DNA from: Tretioscincus oriximinensis
Lineage: Eukaryota > Chordata > Lepidosauria > Squamata > Gymnophthalmidae
Direction: 5' to 3'
Assembly: GCA_022410635.1 (NCBI GenBank)
Contig: JAJVDF010000779.1
Location: 347,924-411,923 of the forward strand
Length of the DNA: 64,000 nucleotides
Shown here: piece after piece, positions 34,081 through 43,940 of the stretch
Position numbering within the stretch: the stretch's first letter is position 1
Layout: every line of letters starts with the position of its first letter
Made by a program: the position numbers and the translations under genes
Notes under the pieces: model-generated
Database searches by the model: none
Told to the model about the DNA's origin: nothing
The model's input: only the letters and a program-made list of their open reading frames with translations

Positions 34081-34641
34081 ACACTACTAGTAGTATACTC
34101 TTTCATATACTGTATATAGTATATTTATACTTTATTAATATTATTGTTGTTATTTTTTATTATTTAGCCATGTAAACTATCTAAGATTTTATCTGGATTG
34201 CTTTATTCAGTTATATCCATAGTTTATTCCAGAACTTTTAGATTTAGCTTTAATTTATAGAGTCAAGCTTGCTTCTTCTTAATATAGTTTCTCTTATGGC
34301 AGATATTTTAACAACAAAAATATATATATTTGTATCTAGTTTTTCCATTAACACCTCTCTACAACGATTGTTCCAATATTTTCCTGCATAACTGGGTCGT
34401 CCTCTCCTTTCCTTTGTTTTGTTGCAATGATTTCATCCATCACAACTTTCCAAACTTTGTTGCACCACTTGCTACTCATCAAACTATTTGCAGGTTTCCA
34501 GTTTTTTCTCCAAGCACAGTGAGCTGTGTCCCTATGCATCATCTGTCATTGTCTTCTATAGAATTAGATGCAACATTGCTAGAGTAATCAAACCCATCTC
34601 AATTCCAAGGTATATAATGTGTCCTAGGAAGTGCGCATACA
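34081..34641. other. No gene seen
   Basis: AT-rich, about 560 bp; short overlapping frames at 34330-34587 are not recognisable. Confidence 0.4.
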
Positions 34642-34643
34642 TA

Positions 34644-34848
34644 GGCTGACCAGATGACCCTTTTTGTGGGGGGTGTTGAAAACCCGTTTTTGTGGTGCTT
34701 CCTGTTTTTTTCTGTGGAAATAAAAATTAAAAAACAAAAACTTTTTTGAAAAAAAAATCTTTTTTTGAAAATAAATTCCTCAGAAAAAACTGGGGGGCAC
34801 CCCAAAACTGGGTCTTCAACCCACCCCAAAGGGGTCATCTGGTCAGCC
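34644..34848. mobile_element. Palindromic MITE, family FB-C, unit 1, TA-flanked
   Basis: The ends are perfect inverted repeats of 17 bases, GGCTGACCAGATGACCC and GGGTCATCTGGTCAGCC, and pairing continues through most of the 205 bases (GGGTGCC/GGCACCCC, TTTTTTCTG/CAGAAAAAA). TA dinucleotides flank both sides (34642-34643, 34849-34850), the duplication typical of Tc1/mariner-type elements. No coding capacity. The middle is a run of A and T blocks. Confidence 0.8.
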
Positions 34849-34851
34849 TAC

Positions 34852-35063
34852 TCTGGGTTGAATAGACGGCCCCTTTTGGGGTGGCGGTTGAAAACCCATT
34901 TTTNGGGTGCCTCNCAGTTTTTTCTGAGGAAAAAAAAAGAATTTTAAAAAAGAATTTTTTAAAAAAATATCTTTTTTTGAAAATCTTTTCTCAGAAAAAA
35001 CTGGGAGGCACCCCAAAAATGGGTTTTCAAACCCCCTCCCCAAAAGGGGCCATCTAGTCAGCC
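34852..35063. mobile_element. Palindromic MITE, family FB-C, unit 2
   Basis: GGCCCCTTTTGGGGTGG...AAAACCCATTTTT on the left pairs with AAAATGGGTTTTCAA...CCCCAAAAGGGGCCATCTAG on the right. The right end retains CTAGTCAGCC followed by TA; the left end has lost or changed the GGCTGAC start. Only about ten bases separate it from unit 1, so two palindromes stand in tandem. Ns lie at 34904 and 34914. Confidence 0.75.
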
Positions 35064-35065
35064 TA

Positions 35066-35823
35066 GCCTACGCACACATGGATGCCATTATGCACTCCTT
35101 CAAAGGCACATTTTGCCTCAATCCCACGGCCAATCAGCATTTCCTGGCCAGTGCTAAACCACACAGTGTAGGAACCTCAAAGTAATGGCATGGAAGTTAT
35201 ACAGGTCCTAATTTCTGAATCTTGGACAAAATTTATTTACTGAATTATTCATTTGTAAAACATCATTATGAATTCTATGTTACTGCAGTGATTTTATCCC
35301 AAAAAGCTATAAAAGAAATAAAGAAGAAATGCCTCTCTCACCTCAGACTCAGGAACTCTGGGCCCCTTTGAAAGTCTTTTCCACGAAAGTGGAAGCGTTA
35401 TAAATTATGATAAGTAATGAGGGCAAAATTCTGTTTTTTGATACTTGGAGTGCTTTTATCAACAATGCATTTGATGACAATTAGTATATGAAAACATCAG
35501 CCTTTCTGAGCGCAGTTACCACAGCCTATCCTACAATTCTGTTTGGGAAAGATGCTGAGGAAAATGGGGAGTGTCGGCTACAAATCCTTATGCCCGTGGT
35601 TTTTTTNAAAAAATGTTTTTTCTGTGAGAGTTTCTCCTCTCACTGTGGAATGCTTGGAGATGTATCAGACCACAGTGCAGATTAGGTATTTTGCAGACCA
35701 CAATAGTTATCCAGCTGCAATGCCATCTCCGATATGGTAGTCCATATAATTATGAATTTATGATTTAGTTAAGTATGTCGATCTGCTATAATTGTGTGTG
35801 GATCCTCTGGGGCAGAGGAAAGG
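35066..35823. other. No gene seen
   Basis: About 760 bp; overlapping short frames at 35488-35740 share an N at 35607 and are not recognisable. Confidence 0.4.
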
Positions 35824-35908
35824 ATTGGCTAGGCTTGGTGTTGCCATATAATTATGGAGAGGGGAATGGCCCCATTGGTTGGGGGCTAGTTAGAAACTGT
35901 ATATAAAG
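35824..35908 (+). promoter_or_regulatory. Promoter-like segment (two inverted CCAAT boxes and TATATAAAG)
   Basis: ATTGG at 35824-35828 and 35874-35878, then TATATAAAG at 35900-35908, have the spacing of a TATA promoter with an upstream CCAAT box. Nothing downstream reads as a gene, so it could be the promoter of a solo LTR or chance. It rests on motifs alone. Confidence 0.3.
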
Positions 35909-37454
35909 AAGAAGCCTACAGGCAGGCTGCCTGACTACAATACTCACACTGTTTCCTCTTGAACCAAATGAATAACTTCTGCACAAAACCCCTGTACTTT
36001 TTTTGCCTCAAACAAATGCCTCACAACTTGACCAGAGCACGCCCCCACCCCCACCACCATGCACAGAAAGGGTTTTCAGATCCAATTTGTAGGACTTTAT
36101 CCACTTTTGTCATTATTCTCTGGCACAAGAAGATGTGTCCAAATCCATGCCCAGTCCTTTATTGGTCAGCTTTGGGCAAATCATCATTGATTAGTCAAAT
36201 GACCCAACTGATTCAGACGACAACCATCATGCACATTCTTTACTTCTCTTATTTTTAGGTGTTAAAAGTTATTGATCAGCTATTGGCAGTTGTTTTAGGG
36301 TGAAGTTCTTCTTTCACAAGGAAGATGTAACTAGCAGGAGACCCTATTATTTTTCATGCTCTATCTAGTGGCGATCGGACTCTCTTGACCTAGTTTTGAA
36401 ATCTCCTCTTGGAATGTTGAGAAATATCAGCATTCACATCCTAGCTGGCTCCCTTCACATTTCGAAGCCTGCAGTTTTATAATTTTGTAACAAAACAATC
36501 CACACACACACACAGTTGGAGCAATGCTTGACTTGCTGCTATATAGCACCTAGCCAGGCTTTTCCAAGGCTTGAGATTCTACAGTCTAGACAAGCGTCTC
36601 TTCATTTGAGCACCATAAGTAATCCTTTCATTGCACCGCACACAAACGTCCCTTAGAAACAATCAGACTGCAAGAAAGCCACCATTTCCTGTCAGCTCAG
36701 AAGGCTGTTTCTCCAGTTAACAGCAGAAGCCATTAGTAAAAGGGAGGGTGGGGGAATAAGAAGGGAAGAGAGCAGAAATGCAAGACACAAAAGGGAATAA
36801 ATACTGTACATAGCCTGCAGGTCTTTCCCTCCCACACATATGATTCACTGTTATTCCTTGCCTCACATGGGAAAACATTGTCCTGCTGAAAATATACCTT
36901 ACAGGCAGCTCTGCCTCAGAGACCTTACATATGCATATTGATAACATGCACTTTGTGGTGCCTAGAGTTGTTTTTAATGAGGCATAGTGGAATGTACCAA
37001 CAAGTTTCCGTCGCCGCCTTCTGTGTGACACAGATGATTTTTACATGTGTTTCCTGGTGGTCCCCTGTCCCTGGTGAATAAGATAAAAGATGGCAAAGTA
37101 AATTAATTCTAAGTGGTCTAAGCTGAGCAAGGCNTGCAATATCAAAATATCTAGACCCCCTTCCTTTTACGTTAGTGAATAGAAAATCCCTCCACATCTA
37201 TTACACAGTTCACTTTTAAGAGGTCTTTTTTGAGAAAGAGATCGCATTACTTGTACTGAAGGGGTAAGCAATTCTGTATTATTTTCTTTTTAAAAAAATG
37301 AAATAAAAAGGTGGTTAAAAGCAAGACAGACATTGCCGATTTGCCCAGTGTTTTTGTTGCATGTCAAAGCGTATTGCTTCCGGATAACTCAGCTGTTGCC
37401 AAAGAAAGCAGAGAAACTTACCTGAATGACTCACTTCACATGTACATGAGTGTA
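35909..37454. other. No gene seen
   Basis: About 1.5 kb of mixed sequence with a CA run at 36501-36513. Frames at 35959-36258 and 36717-37197 are not recognisable. Confidence 0.4.
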
Positions 37455-37555
37455 TATCTGAAGAAGTAGACTTGTACATGAAAGCTCATTCAGCCTACCT
37501 TATTCTTATTGGTCTCTGTGATATTCTGGACTCAAATTAATATAGATATTTCTCC
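37455..37555 (+). mobile_element. FB-A palindromic family, half element with intact terminus
   Basis: TCTGAAGAAGTAGACTTG, GAAAGCTCATTCAGCCTACC, TTGGTCTCTGTG and the terminus GGACTCAAATTAATATAGAT ATTTCT match the right arm and end of the full element at 50057-50266. It begins at the family's centre, so the left arm is missing. Confidence 0.7.
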
Positions 37556-37971
37556 GAGATCAGATATTTCAATTTCATGCTGGTGAAATACCCAGAAGTG
37601 CACAATCTTTGCCTCTACGGCTCATATGAGGAAATGTCCAGACATATTCTTTTGCTATATAATTTTTCCCAGTAGCAATATTGCAGGTTATCATTCCAAG
37701 CTTGCTTTCACACTGTGTGGCTTTGCCCTGGGGACATGTGGTTCCCCTATACAACATTTTTTTGTTTTTGTTTGTTGTTGATGATGATGATGATGATTGA
37801 TAAAACAACAGTAACACAGCAAACGAGATCAATATGCTGGATTTTGTGTCATCTAACACTCGTAGTCCAACAGTTCCCAAGTGTCTAGGACTGAGTGATG
37901 TATCTTTGAATGATGCGGGCAGATCCCAATAAAGTGGCCTTTTGAAGTTGACAGATGGAGATTTTGTCAAT
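37556..37971. other. No gene seen
   Basis: About 415 bp including a short GATGATGATGATGAT run near 37780-37797. Confidence 0.4.
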
Positions 37972-37984
37972 GCCAATTGTTTTC
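37972..37984 (+). repeat. Target-site duplication of L1, left copy
   Basis: GCCAATTGTTTTC is repeated exactly at 39435-39447, on either side of the L1. Confidence 0.85.
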
Positions 37985-39434
37985 TTTTCTTTTTTTAAGA
38001 TTTTATTTATAATAACAAAACCATACACAAGGTAACATACACAACAATATACAAGATAACAAAACAAAAAACAACCCCCCACCCTCCACCTGCATCCCCG
38101 GGGATACAAGAAAGATATATATAATTATGAAAACAATCTTAACTCCATAAAGGACATTATTAAGTCAAATAGATGTGGATTACGTGTAGATAGAGCATAG
38201 GTAATGAGTACCTTCCATTTGATTGTCCAGGAGAGATGCACATGATGTCCTATATGTTTTGCTCTTTTCTCATATAACAAATCAAACTTCATGAAATTTA
38301 ATAAATAAGAAAANCATTCTGATAAATTCCATATGGAAAAATCTTTCCATCCTTTCGCAACTACTAAGTGTGCAGCGTAGATGGCATAATTAATAAAACA
38401 GTGTGTTTCTATTGATTGGTTGGACAATTGTATATTACCAAAAATCCAAAGTTTCGGGTTCATTTGAACACTTACATTTGAGATTTCCTGAATTTTAGAG
38501 GCGATTAATTGTTGAAATTGGACCAGTTTAAGACAGGAAATCCACATATGTGAATAATTGCCTCTAATGTTACATCCGTGCCAGCATTGTGGAGACCTAT
38601 TAGTAATATGTGCTAGTTGGCCCAGGAAACGATACCAAAGGGATATGAGCTTTAATTCAGTTTCCCGAATTCGATAGTCTTTCACCACCTGCCATAATTT
38701 AACCCAGTGATCCCAATTGTGTTGTGATATTCCAAGTTCATTTGTCCAAAAGTCTCACAAAAAATGGTAATTATTATATTGATTTTTAATAATTAACTTG
38801 TAGATATTATTTATTAATTTTCCTGCGCCTTGCAGTTTATTATTTATTACTGTCTCTAAATCTGATGTTTCTTTAAAAATATTTTTGGTGTCATTGTTAT
38901 TGATGTACAAATAAAGCGCATTTTTTTTTGGAGCCAAAATCTGTTGGCGTTTAAGCCTATGCTGGCGTTTATTTGATCCAAATTATGATACATTAAATCT
39001 CGTATCCTGTGGTATCCATTCTTATATAATATGTCTAAATAAGATTTTAAATTCCCATCACCTGTCTTATTTGCTGCATAATTTGAAGCACTGTGTTGCC
39101 AAAACTTTATTAAAAATTTACTATTTGCTTTCCATGCATGAAATGCTGATGATAGTGGCAGCAACCAGTGTCTTCTTATATTTCTTTCAGGTGGGATGGA
39201 GAGCAAAGATTTGCCATACATTTCATTCAATTGTAATTCCCATTTGTTGTTTATGTTGTTTCTCGTATATTCTATATCTAGTAATCTGTTAATTTGAAAA
39301 GCATCAAAATATGCTTGTAGCGATGGGAGACCCCATCCTACTTGTTCTTTGCCTGCATAAATCGTTCTTTTTGGAATACGATTTTTCTGTGAAAGAACCC
39401 AATTGAGACTTGGATAGATTCATTCTCAAGACTG
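37985..39434 (-). mobile_element. L1-clade LINE, 5'-truncated, with 13-bp target duplication
   Basis: A 1450-bp minus-strand insertion. Its 3' end is T-rich on the plus strand (TTTTCTTTTTTTAAG), its 5' end is truncated inside ORF2, and the exact 13-bp duplication GCCAATTGTTTTC brackets it. These are the hallmarks of target-primed reverse transcription. The TTTTC in the duplication, read as GAAAA on the other strand, fits the usual L1 endonuclease preference (T-rich/A-rich nick site). Confidence 0.92.
38125..39434 (-). pseudogene. L1 ORF2 C-terminal region, broken
   Basis: The minus frames give, in order, a GWGLPSLQAYFDAFQINRLL block (about 39380-39290), an RRHWLLPLSSAFHAWKA block (39230 down), NANRFWLQKK, and after frame changes near 38.93 and 38.72 kb the segment 38688-38125. 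That last segment carries the Cys/His motif CWHGCNIRGNYSHMWISC and the C-terminal FSIWNLSE, TIKWKVLITYAL and LRLFS. It aligns block by block with the L1 at 21-22.7 kb and is a relative rather than a recent copy of it. The reverse transcriptase core is absent. One N at 38314 gives an unknown residue. Confidence 0.82.
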
Positions 39435-39447
39435 GCCAATTGTTTTC
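39435..39447 (+). repeat. Target-site duplication of L1, right copy
   Basis: Exact repeat of the 13 bases at 37972-37984. Confidence 0.85.
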
Positions 39448-39479
39448 AAGTGCCCACTGAGATCTTTCGGCACTGCACC

Positions 39480-39592
39480 CAATTAATTATTAATTATTAA
39501 TTATTAATTATTAATAATTAATGATTAATGATTAATGATTAATGATTAATGATTTATTAATTATTAATTATTAATTATTATTAAATTATGAT
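39480..39592 (+). repeat. (ATTAATT/TAATGAT)n AT-rich tandem repeat
   Basis: Seven-base units TTAATTA then TTAATGA alternate for about 110 bases, followed by an ATC-rich patch. It sits just before the right arm of the inverted repeat. Confidence 0.9.
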
Positions 39593-39630
39593 CATCGTCA
39601 TCATCAGATCTGTGCAACGCACCTCCTCAA

Positions 39631-40187
39631 TGCTGGCATGGGTGCGCAGAAAGGGGGACATTGACACATACGTTATTTAACTGTATTGAAGTTATAGCAT
39701 ATTGGAATCAAATTGCTATGGAGATACATGAAATCTTAGAGATCAACATCAAAAGAACAAAAAACAATTGTATTATGGTTATGTTAAATAATGGGACAAT
39801 ACCGAATCAACTGCAGTATTTAGTAAAAAAAAACACGATCTGAGCTTTCCAGCTCACAATTGTAAGAGGATGGAAGGACCNATCACAATGGTACGAGTAT
39901 TTATCAGAATTTATGATCTATGATATGATATGGGGAAAAGGCTGCGCAGCCTCGGAACTAACATCGTGACATCTTGGACATCCAGTCTGATACGATCTGG
40001 TATTGAGAGTGCCAGAAACGAAGTCCTGATAAATACAATAACGATGTTATTGGACCAGAGACTACTTCTGTGAACTTAGAGGGAGGAGTGTGGGGGATTT
40101 ATATTTATATTGATTTGAATGATTTATGTGTTTTTTGTTCTTTTGTCAAATTCTGTAAATTCAATAAAAATTTACTTTTTAAAAAAT
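39631..40187 (+). mobile_element. L1-clade LINE 3' end, right copy
   Basis: Plus-strand mirror of 33052-33619. It carries CWHGCAERGTL, HTLFNCIEVIAYWNQIAMEI and the same 3' non-coding end AATAAAAATTTACTTTTTAA. The frame 39661-39843 stops early because of an A-run length difference. One N at 39881 lies at the position homologous to the N at 33368. Confidence 0.85.
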
Positions 40188-40346
40188 CTACTCCCCTGTA
40201 GTTTCATTCCATTGTTTCTAGTCCTTCCATGTGCCAATGAGAACAATGTTGATCCCTCTGCTCTGTGAAAAGCCCTTCAGATATTTGTAGGCAGCTATCA
40301 GGTCTCCTCTAAGTCTTCTCTTTTGCAGACTAAACATCTCTAGGTT
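39631..40346. repeat. Right arm of ~720-bp inverted repeat
   Basis: Reverse complement of 32897-33619. Past 40346 both sides are still CR1 but differ markedly (TAGGTTCATTGTTTCTCATA against the other copy's sequence), so the high-identity block ends inside CR1 at both outer edges. Confidence 0.85.
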
Positions 40347-40412
40347 CATTGTTTCTCATAGATTGTGGTTTCCAGACCACTCACCATCTCATCTGAACCT
40401 GCTCCAGCAGGT
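40188..40412 (-). mobile_element. CR1 C-terminal fragment, outer part of inverted repeat right arm
   Basis: TCTCCTCTAAGTCTTCTCTT TTGCAGACTAAACATCTC is the complement of the CR1 [11 protein letters not shown] block. It continues through TGGTTTCCAGACCACTCACC to CTGAACCTGCTCCAG at 40412, where homology to CR1 stops. Confidence 0.78.
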
Positions 40413-41052
40413 GAAATTAATTTGTCCTCAACTCTTTCTGCGTAAGTCATCAACATCGCATGTTTTCTTACCCAACAAGCTCTCGGAAAAATATTGCCTC
40501 TGTTGTAACTTACACTGCAGAAAAAAAAGTTTACATATTAAAATGCTAGAATATTATACACATATACATGCAACTATAAGGTGTCGCTGTCAGAAAAGAA
40601 ATATTGGCATTAGAACCTATTTGTATAAGGTTCAAATACAGCTGCTTTCTCTCTGTACTTTGTTAGCTTTCGCATTGCAACTGTTTAGCACATTTGTACC
40701 ACAAGAGGGTGTATAAAAGGAAAATTTGATTCCTCTTTTTGATCCAGTACCAAAGAAATGTTATTTCTTTGTTTATTAAATGTGTACTTTTCTCATTTTT
40801 ATCATTTTTTTAAAGGAGGGAAGTAAAGTAACTGTCCAGAAGATAAGAACAAATTCTCATCACTGTAATTTAGGATAATGATATCATGATAGAAAGGCAG
40901 AAAGAGAAAATGAAATCCATTTTTATTTGAGGCATAGATATATATGCTGATATTTAAAAGCCTTTCATAGCAAATGGGATGTTCAAAGTATTTGTTTTGA
41001 AGCAAACACATCCTTTTATTTGAACTAGGTGTTAGATGTCAAAGCAATATGC
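40413..41052. other. No gene seen
   Basis: About 640 bp. The 117-codon frame 40363-40716 starts in the CR1 piece and is not recognisable. Confidence 0.4.
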
Positions 41053-41233
41053 TTCCCATGTCCCCATTGAGCGTTATTCTTGGCTATATCTCATAATAGG
41101 AGCCTGCCATCTATATGCTAATGTAGACTATGGCAGGCCCCGAGTGGGTCCTGCCATAGTCTACACTGGCATGTGGATGACCAAATTCTATGCTGAGATA
41201 TAACCCAGAATAAGGCTCAATGGGGACAGGGCC
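41053..41233. mobile_element. Palindromic element, family FB-B, copy 3
   Basis: Left arm TCCCCATTGAGCGTTATTC...GTAGACTATGGCAGG and right arm CCTGCCATAGTCTACAC...GAATAAGGCTCAATGGGGA pair over the whole 181 bp around CCCCGAGTGGGTC. The right end keeps the family start (as complement) GGCCCTGTCCCCATTGAGCC. Confidence 0.8.
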
Positions 41234-41547
41234 AAAGAGTGGTATTGCCTTTTGCATCTGCTTGATTCAAGTATTTCATTTAACTATATATTTATGCTAT
41301 CAAGTAGGAAGGGATCAAACTCCATGATGTTTTGCTTTCAATTGATGCATAGATAAGGGAGGAAAACTTGCATTCTGTGGCTCATATGAGATATTGGCTG
41401 AAATGGGAAAACAAACACACAAGTAACAGAGCATCTCCATCCTCCAGTTAACCATTAGATCTTCCTTGAGACTGCTCCTCTTTCAGAGTTCAAGGCAGCA
41501 CACCAAGAAAGCAGAAGATATGCAAGTAAGATTAAAAGGTAAAGTAG
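41234..41547. other. No gene seen
   Basis: About 310 bp leading to the ATT microsatellite; nothing recognised. Confidence 0.4.
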
Positions 41548-41688
<141 letters not shown>

Positions 41689-42199
41689 ACAAAACTCCTT
41701 AGATTCGTATTGTGTGTTTTGTGTTCTTTGTTGCTTGGTGGCCCTTCAGGCCTATGTACCATTTTGGGGTTCTCCAAATTCTGCCAAACCTTGTCTCTGG
41801 TAGCCTTCCTAGCCAAAAGGAACAACATTTGCATACATCCTTGATTTAACATCACCCACTTGTCCCCATAGTTTTATTTTACTGATAAACAATCCCTTGT
41901 TTCATTTGTGACAAACAATACATTAAAGGGCTGAATCTAATTCCAATCAAACTGAACTAGAAAAACATGCTTGTGAACCTGGGCTATACCACTACTCTGT
42001 ACTTGATACACTAACCTTATTTCAGTATCTGTGGTTNGTAATGACAACACACTTCTTCTGTAATTCTTTTTCTTACACATAGAAAAGATATATATAGATT
42101 GCTGGGGAGGGGGAGGCATGAAATATTAAGTGTCCTTGGTGTGTTGTCTTGGGAGCATAGAGTTGGATTATCATTTGATTATCCTTACAGGGTGTGGGT
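41689..42199. other. No gene seen
   Basis: About 500 bp, one N at 42037; nothing recognised. Confidence 0.4.
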
Positions 42200-42732
42200 G
42201 AATGGAGTTTAAGTAGGGATAGGATATGCTTATATGACATGATTTTGTATATAATTGGAGGGGTATGTGTGAGATATATATAAGTAATAAATAAAGTGGG
42301 AGAGTTCAACATTCCAAGGTATAATGGCAAATGGCAGGGCTCAGAACTTTGGAAGCATCCTGAGTCCTGGATTGGCTAAAAGGGAAGTAATAAGTGGTCA
42401 GTTCACTATGAGGAAAGATGTGAAAAGTGGAATAGCACAGATTCAATACTGGGACCAGTACAGGGAGGTAAAGGAAGGAAGAAAAGGAAGATCAAAGGAG
42501 GGAATGGATGAAAGATGGAAGAGACAGAAGATAAAGGAAGAAGATAAAGAAGGAAGAAAAAGAAGAAAAATAAAAAAGGAAAGGAAAACGGAAAGAAAGA
42601 AGGAATGGAACAAAGAAGTGGCAAGTGAGGGAGTGAGGGAGAGGCTGGAGGCATGGATGAGAGCAACTGGGAGGANTGGCTAGTGCCGTTGTATTACCGT
42701 AATGCAAAGGGCTTATTCCACTAATATACAAC
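42200..42732 (+). repeat. Composite repeat CX, copy 1
   Basis: AGAGTTCAACATTC...GGTATAATG...ATGGCAGGGCT (42301 on), a decayed CR1 reverse transcriptase scrap (GTCCTGGATTGGCTAAAAG to ATTCAATACTGGGACCAGTA), a purine-rich stretch (42465-42605), then GGCATGGATGAGAGCAA and GTTGTATTACC...GGGCTTATTCCACTAATATACAA. The same series in the same order occurs at 57793-58205. The leader GAATGGAGTTTAAGTAGGGATAGG (interrupted here by spacing) at about 42200 recurs at 43752. Purine-rich frames here are not genes. Confidence 0.65.
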
Positions 42733-43370
42733 CACTAATTCCAATAATATAGTTAATTTCACTAATATAGCAGATGGATTCTTCTCTGCCCAGCATTGTT
42801 TCTGCATCTGACTACCCTACACAGAACATTCCCAATTAATACTTTTCATTTCTGGGAATCATTCAAGTTTAATGAACACCTGATATTATGCTCAAATGAA
42901 TAATAAAATCTTGACTACATTATTTCATTAGTTAATAAATCCAATGTTTATCTTTCTTGCTTTAGGCAAATTTTGTTCTATATGGAGTACTTTTACAACC
43001 GACACATACATATGCCATTAAAGGTAATGCAATTTTTCAGATTCTTTCATAAAAGGTATTTATGGGAGTAGCGTTTGATACTACAAGGGTTCATTTATAT
43101 CCCTTTGAGATGTACTCCTAATTTAAATTAAAGAAGCAGTGCCATACTTTTGGTAAGTATAAATAGCATCAAGGCATTTAAGAAACTCAGAGTATCAAGG
43201 TAGTAGTGGGCATATTACATGTTTTTATTGGACTGTGGTGAAAAATTGGTGGAAGATCTCTCCTTTGTACCTAAAAAGTATGATGGCTCCTAGATACAAA
43301 AAATAAAAACCTGTTAGAATACCTCTTGTTCTCCCCTATAGCTATCAGCACTTTGCAACATTTGGAAAAA
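42733..43370. other. No gene seen
   Basis: AT-rich, about 640 bp; nothing recognised. Confidence 0.4.
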
Positions 43371-43700
43371 GAAAATAGAAGAAAAAGACAATGACGAAGA
43401 AGATGACAAAGAAGAAGAATATAGTTTTTATACCCAATTTTCTCACCCAAAGAGACTCGGAGCGGCTTACAAGGTTAATTTTCACCCAAAGGCTTACATC
43501 TTATTCTATCTTCCCCACCAAGTTAATTGTGGTACACATTTACCTAACTGAAATGCAGATTTAAAAGTCTACATTTCTTTCAAATAACAGAATTGGCTAG
43601 AGCTGCAGGCTAGTAAAAGGTGCTCACCCTTCTACATTAAACACAGGGTTCGAAACCAGATTATTCAGATGAAAGACTGGCACTTAGTGATGGCACCATT
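43371..43700 (-). mobile_element. tRNA-derived SINE, family S2, full length
   Basis: The purine tail (GAAGAAGAAGAAT region, imperfect, with GAC and GAT interruptions) is followed by TTTTTATACCCAATTTTCTC, ACCCAAAGAGACTCGGAGCG, GGCTTACAAGG, AATTGGCTAGAGCTGCAGGC, AGGTGCTCACCC and a B-box-like GGTTCGAAACC (minus-strand element). This copy shows the LINE-like end (minus strand: CCGCTCCGAGTCTCTTTGGG) most clearly. Confidence 0.78.
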
Positions 43701-43751
43701 TGTGCCTGCAAGGGGGTGCCTAAGGGGGAATTCTCTTTGCAGAGTTTGAGA

Positions 43752-43799
43752 GAATGGAGTTTAAGTGGGGATAGGTTATGCTTATATGATTTGATTTTG
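43752..43799 (+). repeat. Short repeat shared with 42200-42250
   Basis: GAATGGAGTTTAAGTGGGGA and TTATGCTTATATGATTTGAT match the leader of composite repeat CX with few changes. It abuts the CR1 piece that follows. Confidence 0.6.
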
Positions 43800-43805
43800 A
43801 TGGGC

Positions 43806-43940
43806 TGGAGAGTTAGGACTCAGTCTATGGAATTTACAACCAGAAGAAGTNGAGACAGCAATCCTGCTGGACAGCTTTAAAAAAGGATTAAACAAAAGGA
43901 TGCCAAGTGTATCAAAGGCTACTAGAATGGATGCCCAGGT
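43806..43940 (+). mobile_element. CR1 LINE 3' end, left half (split by insertion)
   Basis: GTCTATGGAATTTACAACCA GAAGAAGT, GACAGCTTTAAAAAAGGATT and CTACTAGAATGGATGCCCAGGT follow the CR1 3' non-coding order. The next CR1 bases (GTTGCCTCC...) are found at 44703, after the insertion. Confidence 0.75.

Noticed and set aside
39480..39592. CRISPR-like regular repeats
   Set aside because: Short AT heptamers with no spacers, in a vertebrate genome; a simple tandem array.
42324..42683. Lys/Arg/Glu-rich 119-codon frame
   Set aside because: Purine-rich low-complexity part of composite repeat CX; the reverse frame is Phe/Pro/Ser-rich for the same reason.
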